Shown here piece after piece: positions 56,237-64,000 of a DNA stretch of 64,000 nt. A program made the position numbers and the translations under genes. Source of the DNA: Agrostemma githago. Taxonomy: Eukaryota; Streptophyta; Magnoliopsida; Caryophyllales; Caryophyllaceae. Position 1 is the stretch's first letter. Each line of letters opens with the position of its first letter. The notes beneath the pieces were generated by a model that did no database searches, was not told the origin of the DNA, and saw nothing but the letters and a program-made list of their open reading frames with translations. The stretch is taken from NCBI GenBank assembly GCA_958450325.1, contig OY288250.1:43188683-43252682 (forward strand). Direction: 5' to 3'.

Positions 56237-57262
56237 ATACTAGCAAGCTGCAGCAGTATAACTTATGACTGCTACTTATTAAGTAGCTTAAATTAATAAC
56301 CTAAATACACTTTCTTATAAGAAATCCCACGTTTACCATAACCTACTTCATATCTAGTAGGTCTTGAACAATTTCCTTCTTCTTACTTTAAATCCTTCAA
56401 CATCCTCTCAACTCCACATCAAATAACTCACGTCCGTTTGATCTTGAAGCATCACCATTTTTCAGGTATCTTCAACTGCCATCGTTTATCCTTGATTGTA
56501 CAATTACTGATATGTTAGCTTTGTTCATGCCATTATTCCAAGTCTATTATTGAAATATAATCAAATTGTGCTCTTTGTTTTGTTGAAATGATCATGCTTT
56601 GGTAATAAAAATTTGCCGCCAACTGTTGCAGGTTTGAAGTCATCTATGCTATTTCACGTGCCTCCACTGTACTGGCAATATTGCATCGTCATTGTCCTAT
56701 CTACAACATTGAAGGTATGTGTTAATGCCAACTGTTAATTATTTCCTGAATAAAATCTGCATAATTTTACTTCAAATCTGGAATACAGTAGAGATCAATA
56801 TTTTCAAATATGCATTTCTGGTTGATAATACAGTAGAGATCAGTTTGTTATACAGTACAGATTAACAACATTGAGATACTTCATATTAGCGTAGAGATCA
56901 GTTTGTTAATACGATGTTATACAAAGTTCTTTCCATCAGTTTGTAAATATACTCAGTATATTTACGATGTTAATACGATGTAAATATACTCAGTTTGTTA
57001 ATACGATGTTCTTTCTATCAGTTTGTTATGCATTTCTGGTTGATAATACAGTACAGATCAGTTTGTTATATAGTAGAGATACTCCGTATTAGCATAATTG
57101 ATGGTTATTAACTTAATTTGATCAAGTTTAAATGTTCTCAAAGTAGTTCATTTCATTTCTGGTTGTTAACTTAATGATCTTTTTGTGTTGCTTCATGGCT
57201 TGTCTATATTGGAAGTAGACTTGATGGTCTCCAAGTGTTATCAATTGCTTAATGACACACAA

Positions 57263-57361
<99 letters not shown>

Positions 57362-58259
57362 AAAAGAAAAAGAAAGAACATCGTATGGGCTTACTTTGGG
57401 AGTTAACAGAAGAACTCGATATGAAGAAGAGAAAATAAAGTATACCCACTAAAACGGCTTACTCATTCCTGTAATAAGAAAAAAGAAGAGAAAACTGACA
57501 TTAGTGGACCAGCTCATAGAAAGTTAATTACAAACAGTACATAAAAATGCAATACACAAAATCACCTTGAAAACAAATCCCAACAGCAAAAGAGACCAAG
57601 ATCAGAGAAAGGAATGAGTGCGAGTTAACAATTTAACTATAGTAACATTTATACAGCAAATAAAGCCTAAAAATCAGAGAACAAGAACAAGGAGTGTGAG
57701 TTGCTTTTCTTAACAAGTTTAGGTCATCAGAAAGAGAAGACTACCGGCGAACGGTGGGGCGTCGAGGGAACGGTAAAAGGCAGAGTTCCTGGGTAGGGTT
57801 GTTGGAGATTTCGGGAACAATATGAGTGAAGGAGGGAAGAAGGTTGATTAGGGTGAAGGAGGCAGAAGTGCGAAGTCAATATTACTTAAGGAGCGTAAGG
57901 TATATGCCTTGGCATAAAGGTTAGATTTAGTTAGAAAGGGCAGAAAAATGATGGAAACTGAATTGGGGAAAAAAAGGGCGAGAGAGGAAATTACTCGATT
58001 CTTTCTAGGGAAATCTTTGGGAGCATTATTGGGAATTGATGCATTCATACCAATTTGGCCGCGGTCTTTCCCTGATAGTCTGTGAAGGCAAACAAAGATT
58101 AGAACCATTACCAATATCCGACAATAAAGTCTAAACCCAATTAATCAAATAGAACCCAATTAATCAAATAGAAATACAACATATAGATTATCAAAAAAGC
58201 AAATACAGATTTCAGAGATCAGCATGAGAAAAGTGAACATAATGTAGTTGAAGGAGTTA
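56237..58259. other. Unassigned A/T-rich stretch
   Basis: No recognised gene. An exon-like segment (56633-56714) lies between TTGCAG and GTATGTGT and is open in one frame (FEVIYAISRASTVLAILHRH), product unknown. Local duplications of ATCAGTTTGTTAATACGATG occur at 56840-57070. The minus frame 57848-58114 has no family resemblance. Confidence 0.45.
57266..57359. repeat. (TA)n microsatellite, about 94 bp
   Basis: Uninterrupted alternating AT. Ile-Tyr repeat frames over it on both strands are artefacts. Confidence 0.97.
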
Positions 58260-58956
58260 TGTCCACTGTCCTACGGATTAACCCGCTTAAGTCTATGTAT
58301 CCGATATGACTTGCTAGAGGTCGATGTCGGGTTGACATGTAAATGAGTTACGTGTCTGGTAGTCTTAAGTGGGCCCATTGGGTCACACACAATATGTACA
58401 GGATATTATTAATATATATCGATATATTAAATATATCGGGTCAGTAGTAATACGAACCCAGCTGCGTTGTCGAATTATGGTAATTAGAGTTATACTAATA
58501 ATCTAATTATGGTAATTAGAGTTATGGAAATAACCTAATTCTACCTTCTCATCTCATATATAAGGAGGTTCATATGATGAACCAATATATGGAATAAAGT
58601 GTATTGACTCATAATATATTATTCTTAAAAAGAGTTATAAGAGAGATATAAAGAGAAGTTGTGAGACGGTCTCACGTACCTTTATACTAGCATATACGTC
58701 GCAGTTCTGTACCCGTGTGGATACTAAAGGAGGCATCACGTTTGGGGTGTTTCATTCTGTCCGTGGAGATTATTTATTCTGTCCGTGAAGATTATTTATT
58801 CTGTCCATGGAGATTATATATATTTCTGGGGTTATTATATACTTCTTATTAATACACTGTTCCGCTGCAAATAAGGTATAATTGTTATCCCTCTACTTTT
58901 GTCTTTTCGGTTAATACTCGTAACATGTCCTTGGGTTTAAGGGTTGTAACCCTACA
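58260..58956 (+). repeat. Probable copia LTR, about 0.7 kb
   Basis: TGTCCACTGTCCTACGG at left; AACCCTACA at right followed by GTGGTATGTGAGCC, a mutated form of the TGGTATCAGAGC primer site. A TATATAAGG promoter-like sequence lies at about 58556. The exact left end is uncertain. Confidence 0.6.
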
Positions 58957-60700
58957 GTGGTATGTGAGCCTCTGTTACGTAGTATTAATCGGATAGATGT
59001 GAATCTATGTCTCATAATTGGTTATGAGTGATTCAACCCGCGTGTTAATTTGATTATTTCGTACATTATTTACTGTACGCCTATTTCGCATGTATTTTGG
59101 CATATCAACTTGTGTATGGATTTTATTTTGACAAATCAACACGTACACACATAATTGATGATGTATGCATATTTTCATGGACAAGTGGCACATACATATG
59201 GGTCAATTATATTGATTGTATTTTCATGCGTGACTTGTTACTGTTATGTACTCCGTGATTGTTTTAACGCGATTAGTTATCGTTTTTGGCTGTTTAGAGT
59301 TTGTTATAATTTATGAATTTAATTTGTTAAATTATAAAATTGATTCTTAAATTAATTTAAGATCTAATATTGATTACGTTTTAATTTAATTTACCCTAAA
59401 TTGATCCACTATAATCTCAATTTTCTTTGTTGACGATGAGACTAATTAGATTAGTCAAGATTCGATTGAAATTGGAAACGTAAAATTAATTGAATTTATC
59501 GTTGACGATGAGACCTAATAAGATTAGGACAAGACTCGTTTTAATTATGGTGGAGACGGAACGAAACAAGGTCAACTCGGTTGGAACGGGTGTGACTCGG
59601 TTGACACGAGTATGACTCGGTAGGCACGGGTATGTCCCGGTCGGAACGGGATGACCCGAGCGGCAAAGGTTTGATCAAGACGACACAATATTTACTCGGA
59701 CGACATGGTGTCGGGTCGAGTGACGCTTTTAAGAAAAATGTCTTCTTGCGTTTGTGTGTTGATTATGAACCAAACACGGATTATACTTTTATTTTTCCGA
59801 ATCAATGAAAAATTAGTTTTCTAAATCGGTTAAATAATTTTATGCATTTTAATTATCATGTTATCATAGATAGTTCGGAAAAAGAGTTTCTCTAGTCTTA
59901 TTTGATTTTGATGAATTGTTCATCTATATGACAATTATAAGTTGCAGATCGATTGTGAATCGAGTTTTGTATTTCCGTTCAATTTTTCCGGGTGAGAAAT
60001 TGTTCCTCGTAGTTGGAAAAATGAAAGATATTGGTGAAATTGTTCAAACCAAATAGGAATTATGAATTGTAATATGATTATGAATCAAAATATGGGATCT
60101 TTTAACTTGTTTTATGCACAAATCATTAGTAACAATTGAATTATTATGTCATACGATGCATGGATTTTATTGTTTGAGACTTGTGACTTGTGTGTTTAGA
60201 ACTAATAGGTCGCCTTGTAAGTTGACCTAGTGACATGGTTGGGACCAATATTCATTTAAACCCTCACACAAATATTAAGCATTATCTTTCCAGAACTGAC
60301 CACTACAACAATTTCATATCATTGGTTGAAGTGACTGCCTAAGCGGTGCTTTGTCGATGTGTGTGGACTGAGTAGGTGGGTAACGGTTACCCACAGGTTC
60401 AGTTTGGTCTGCTTAACATTGCTATCAAGTTGGACTTGGGCTTTGAGACAAATAGTTGGTGTCATATGATGACTAATTCCGACGAACCAAGAATTACATA
60501 TTGATGTAATTGACAATGTTGTTGTCTACCTTTACTTTTGGAGCTTGAGCAGTGAGCCCAAGTTCACTTGAGCGACAAAAGGTTTAGGATCTTGGAATAT
60601 TGTGCGAACTTGAGGGTAGTTTTCATGATTTTATCTTAAAATTGTTTAAGATTATTAATATTAATTATTGTTTAATTTGCATATAATTGTAGTTGTAATT
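58957..60700. other. Copia leader and interior, no gene seen
   Basis: Begins with the degenerate primer site (58958-58971), then A/T-rich sequence with a run of ACTCGGTTG/GACACGAGT-like words at 59570-59720. No open coding region. Confidence 0.5.
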
Positions 60701-60714
60701 TAGTCCCTTTATCA

Positions 60715-61150
60715 CATTTATTAAAGATGAGTTTGAATTGTTCAACCTTGTCGATTGGTATCTTGAGAATCGTTCTCAAAATTAGAGATACGGATTTTGT
60801 CCTTGTGAAGGATAATTCCGACAAATTATTACCAATGCTAATGTACAGTATGAACTGTATAATTAGAGTCATGAAGATGATTATAAGTATCAAAATCAAT
60901 TGTTTCAATAAAGGGAACCGTTCCCATTAAGTGAGAAAATGTTAAAGATGATCCAATTAATCCATGTCATATGATGAATGATTATCTTGATAATCAGGAA
61001 ATTTTGGATGCCTCTTTCTGAAGAATTAGGAATTGAAATCGTTTCAATTAGTCCTAAGTTTAGGTCACTTTATTATGAATAAACATGTGACTTAATGAAG
61101 TTTCTCACCTTTTAGCATGAGATGTTAAAAGACGATTGAACATTGTATTA
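60715..61150 (+). pseudogene. Degenerate copia Gag
   Basis: Scattered across frames: FNLVDWY and LRIVLKIRDTDFVL (60730-60810) match the N-terminal copia Gag pattern (NxxDWxxNLRIVL). EELGIEIVSISPKFRSLYYE near 61017-61080 and HEMLK near 61118 match the downstream block. Several stops and frameshifts. Confidence 0.6.
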
Positions 61151-61636
61151 AGAAGGCAAATAATTCTAATGTTCTATGAGTTCATTAAGAAAATTGCTTG
61201 AGATAATGATTAATGAATCTAAGACGTTGGTTAAAGTAAGGGAAGGGCAATCGTTGTTATACCCAAACTTGTTGCCAAATTTAGATTAGGTACGTGATAA
61301 GTGTAGTTTGTAGTGCCTATTTTGTAGTGTTTTGGTCCCATTTTCCTTGTGGAATCGCTCCTTGGGAGCGATTTATGGGCTTCTTATACTTCCTTTAGTT
61401 CGTTTCAGGTTCCCGAGGCCGATTTAGAAGAGTTGGAGCGATTCCGACTCGATACATACACATTTTGGAGCCAACGGAGTAAAGGAACGATGACTCGATG
61501 CCTTGGAATCGACCCCGAGACCTTGGGACCCAATCCCGAGCCTCCGAGACCCGATCCCGAGTCCCGAGAATCGATGGGAAGCCCATGAGAAGCAAGGAGG
61601 GACCATGGAGAGCATATTGGAGGCCTACAGAGCCTT

Positions 61637-61778
61637 CCCGACCGAGACCAAGTGCCATCTCGGTCGGGAAGAGGTGCACGTTTAAGGAGGCTGCTGTGAA
61701 GAGCCGTCTCGGCCGAGACCAACCTTGTCTCGGTCGTGACCAGCCCTTCCCGGCCGAGATGGGGCCGTCTCGGTCGGG
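61637..61778 (+). promoter_or_regulatory. Six-site palindrome array, right Athila LTR
   Basis: CCCGACCGAG (61637-61646), CTCGGTCGGG (61659-61668), CTCGGCCGAG (61708-61717), CTCGGTCGTG (61729-61738), CCCGGCCGAG (61749-61758), CTCGGTCGGG (61769-61778). Spacings are 22, 49, 21, 20 and 20 bp. The first two form an inverted pair (CTTCCCGACCGAGA and TCTCGGTCGGGAAG). The array ends about 56 bp before the TATA. Confidence 0.85.
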
Positions 61779-61834
61779 ACGGGGGTGCTGCAGCCCGTGT
61801 CCTCTTGTTTTCTTCTCCCTTGTTATTGTAACCC

Positions 61835-61842
61835 TATAAATA
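61835..61842 (+). promoter_or_regulatory. TATA box, right Athila LTR
   Basis: TATAAATA in ACCCTATAAATACTC. Confidence 0.8.
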
Positions 61843-62939
61843 CTCATCCTCTTGTGTTCTTATGGAGGTTAGACACTTCCCACAAAACCCTAGACTATTT
61901 TAGGTAAGATTAGCTTAGATTAGAGTAGATTAGTCGGTAATTAGTAGCTAATCTTAGTTTACTCTTGTATTATTGGATCTCTTGAAGAATCCATCCAAGA
62001 TTGACAACCTTGGTGGAATTATTTGGGTTTTCTTCTATACAAGTGTTCTCCTTTTCCATTTCCTTTGTAGTATGGTATAATCCTCTTCTCCTTTTACTCT
62101 TTATCTTGTTTATTCATCCAAGTTTCAATCTTTGTTCATTGTTATTGTTCATAGTTCATAGTTTTCACTAGTTTGTTTATGTTTGTTTTGGTTCTTATGT
62201 TGAATCCTTTTGTTTTTGTTAGTTATAGTTCGACTATGTTAGAGTAGTTTTTTGCTAGGGTTAGTAGGGTGATTAGGGTGTTAATTAGGTGATTAAGGGT
62301 TTGTTGGAGATGTTGGTGGAAGATTTGGGTTTCCTCTTGGTTTGATGCATATCACATGTTTGTTGAAATGCTTGAATGGCTAGTAGTTGCAAATACTTGT
62401 TTTTCTTGACTTTCTCTTGTGGGTGATAGTTTGTTTGTGGGTTCGGTTCCCTCACTACGTAGCGAGAGCCCGGTGAGGACGACCCCTAGGTCGGTCTAAG
62501 TAGCGAGAGCCCGGATGCGACGTAGGCCACTATAGCGTGCTAGTAACCCCGTTTGTCATGTGTGTCGCCGAGATGGGTTTTAGGTGAAACCTCTAGGTCG
62601 GTCTAAGTTGCGAGAGCCCGGACCATACCTAGATTACCCTACTACCTCCTTCACTCTAGTTCCTCCTCGACCATTCCGTTACCCCTTTGACCCCGACCTA
62701 ATCCTAGCCCGTTTTCCTTAGTTGTTTTCTCCGTCTCCTTAGCCATAGCCTTAGTTTTCTCCCCTCTTATCATTCTTGTTTAGCATAGTCCGTTGACTTA
62801 GTCTCGTATTTAGGCGACCTTAATCTAGGCTTTTCATTACCGTCCCCGTGGATTCGACCCGACTTACCCTATCTACCCTAGTTAGGATTAGCCGGTTTTA
62901 TTTATTGATCGGTTGGGACGTGACGAATCCCTACCATCA

Positions 62940-62960
62940 ATTTGGCGCCGTTGCCGGGGA
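62940..62960 (+). other. Primer-binding site, right Athila element
   Basis: ATTTGGCGCCGTTGCCGGGGA directly after the LTR. Confidence 0.88.
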
Positions 62961-63216
62961 CGGTGCTAGTTTGGACTTTGTTTTCCTAGTTACTTGACTT
63001 TGTCTTTGTCTTTGTGTTTTTCTTTTTTCTTTTTGTTCCTTTTGCTTCTTGTGTGTGTGAAGTTTATTTCTCTCTTGTCTAGTGCCCAAAAAGCACTAGG
63101 CTTCTCACGTTTGTTCTTAGTCTACAGTTTGTGCTTAGAGGTGGTGACTATCTTCTTCTTGCAACTTAGAGCCGCTTTAACGGACGGTTGCTAGGGTGAG
63201 AGGTTTCCAACCGGGT
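62961..63216 (+). other. Leader with relic of a canonical Gag start
   Basis: At about 63137 one frame reads RGGDYLLLAT, similar to the Gag start RRGGDFYLF of 38191, but a TAG follows at once. The canonical gag therefore seems lost or never translated here. Confidence 0.5.
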
Positions 63217-64000
63217 ATGAGCTATGATTTTCGAGCAAGCATGGGGTTTGATCTAAACTCCACACACTCAGGAGCCGATATGAGCTACTCCTCTTCTTCC
63301 ATGAACCAAGGGTATGACATGACGTCCCCCTACCACTATCAAGCTTCTTGGGGTAATCAAGACGGGTATGATCTTCAAGATTATGGAAATGGCTACCAAC
63401 AAGTGAATGACTATCACTCCTACGATCATGGTGGCTATTACTCAAGCTATGAATGTGAAACCACCATGTTCGATCAAGATTCACCTTATGGAAGCCAATA
63501 CCCCCAAAACCCACAAGATTACCCTCCACCCCAACCACAATATGAACCCCATGACCCACAATACTACCAATCACCCCAACCATGCTACCAACAATATGAT
63601 GCCCCACCCTTTGGGCATCATCAAGATTTTCAAGGAGCTTTAAAAGACCCCAATGATCACCAATTGCCCGACATGGAGGTGTTTCAATCTATGCTTCAAA
63701 TGCAAAGGAGCATCCAAGAAACGGCCATTCAATTGCAAAAAGAACAAGAGGAATTAATGGCCCAAATTCGAAGGGGAAACGAGGCGAGGAATGCTCAATT
63801 AAATGCATTATCGGTTCAACCCGTAATATTTTTATCCCGAGCATCACATTTAGATGAAGGATGCCCACTTGAGAGAGAGGAGCAACCTAATCACGAAGCC
63901 GCCGATGTAGTTCCCTTTGATAGAGAAGTTTGCTTTGAAGAACCTCAATCGTCTACCCAAAAAGAGACGAATGAGGATATGACCCTTGGTGAAGGCAACA
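63217..64000 (+). CDS. Gln/Tyr-rich Gag-position ORF of Athila-like element (partial)
   Basis: Open from ATG at 63217 to the window end (261 codons). Residues 1-140 are low-complexity, rich in Tyr, Gln, Pro, Asp and Ser (QDGYDLQDYGNGYQQ, PPPQPQYEPHDPQYYQ), prion-like in composition. Residues about 150-195 form a likely coiled coil (MEVFQSMLQMQRSIQET, KEQEELMAQIRRGNEARN). An acidic stretch then begins. No capsid core as in 37328-38191 is seen so far. It occupies the gag position. The frame also extends upstream to 63180 without an ATG. Function unknown. Confidence 0.75.
   Translation, partial: MSYDFRASMGFDLNSTHSGADMSYSSSSMNQGYDMTSPYHYQASWGNQDGYDLQDYGNGYQQVNDYHSYDHGGYYSSYECETTMFDQDSPYGSQYPQNPQDYPPPQPQYEPHDPQYYQSPQPCYQQYDAPPFGHHQDFQGALKDPNDHQLPDMEVFQSMLQMQRSIQETAIQLQKEQEELMAQIRRGNEARNAQLNALSVQPVIFLSRASHLDEGCPLEREEQPNHEAADVVPFDREVCFEEPQSSTQKETNEDMTLGEGN

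Larger units (their letters stand above)
58260..61294 (+). mobile_element. Ty1/copia retrotransposon remnant, 5' part
   Basis: An LTR-like segment with a TATA box, a degenerate primer site, a non-coding leader and decayed Gag sequence, interrupted at 61295 by an Athila-like LTR. Confidence 0.65.
61295..62939 (+). repeat. 5' LTR of the right Athila-like element
   Basis: 1645 bp, TGATAAGTGTAG...CTACCATCA. The GCGAGAGCCCGG units at 62450-62620 match CGAGAGTCC units at 38755-38840 of the other LTR. Confidence 0.9.
61295..64000 (+). mobile_element. Athila-like Ty3/gypsy element, 5' part (runs off window)
   Basis: LTR 61295-62939, primer site, and a first large ORF of unusual composition. The LTR is a relative of 38404-39980. 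GTACG (61290-61294) would be the target duplication; the 3' end is outside the window. Confidence 0.85.

Noticed and set aside
57185..57452. Ile-Tyr repeat ORFs
   Set aside because: Translation of a TA microsatellite.

Overview
The window is plant nuclear DNA made almost entirely of transposable elements. It holds nested LTR retrotransposons of the Ty3/gypsy Tat and Athila types, chromovirus-like LTRs, one Ty1/copia remnant, several CACTA (En/Spm) transposons, a Helitron, a hAT-like element and Stowaway-like MITEs. I found no convincing single-copy host gene. AT-rich DNA, GT-AG introns inside transposase genes and the element families point to a eudicot. The abundance of Tat elements carrying an antisense gene would fit Caryophyllales such as Silene, but that placement is a guess.

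Layout. 1-4031: right part of a CACTA element with degenerate TNP2-type and TnpA-type genes and its right terminus. 4032-6045: fragment of a TGTAACACCCC-type LTR. 6046-8274 and 19884-20185: two halves of a decayed minus-strand Tat element (copy A). They are split by a complete 11.6 kb coding-poor element (8275-19883) with 3.1 kb LTRs and a GTTTC target duplication, which itself contains a Helitron and MITEs. 20186-26887: another TGTAACACCCC LTR fragment, a CACTA-like segment with a broken Ulp1-type peptidase, foldback elements and a MITE. 26888-31695: left end of a minus-strand Tat element (copy B), its LTR split by a small CACTA. 31696-33836: another CACTA left end and an old inverted repeat. 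33837-39980: minus-strand Athila-like element (gag-protease only). 40502-56231: full-length Tat element (copy C) with CTAGT target duplications, broken gag-pol and an antisense two-exon gene. 58260-61294: copia remnant. 61295-64000: 5' end of a second Athila-like element whose first large ORF is Gln/Tyr-rich and runs off the window.

The most interesting signal is a promoter-linked array of short perfect palindromes with consensus CYCGRYCGRG. In Tat LTRs four palindromes sit just upstream of the TATA box with centre spacings of about 22, 51 and 22 bp. A second four-palindrome module with the same spacing lies about 0.95 kb downstream of the TATA, and three of four members recur in the intron of the antisense gene. 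Athila-like LTRs carry related palindromes (CCCGATCGGG type) upstream of their TATA with similar 19-24 and 47-49 bp spacing. I know of no description of this module, but I could not search.

Functionally, the Tat proteins would be a Gag, protease, reverse transcriptase, two RNase H domains and integrase. In every copy here these reading frames are broken, so mobility, where recent, probably depended on proteins supplied in trans.
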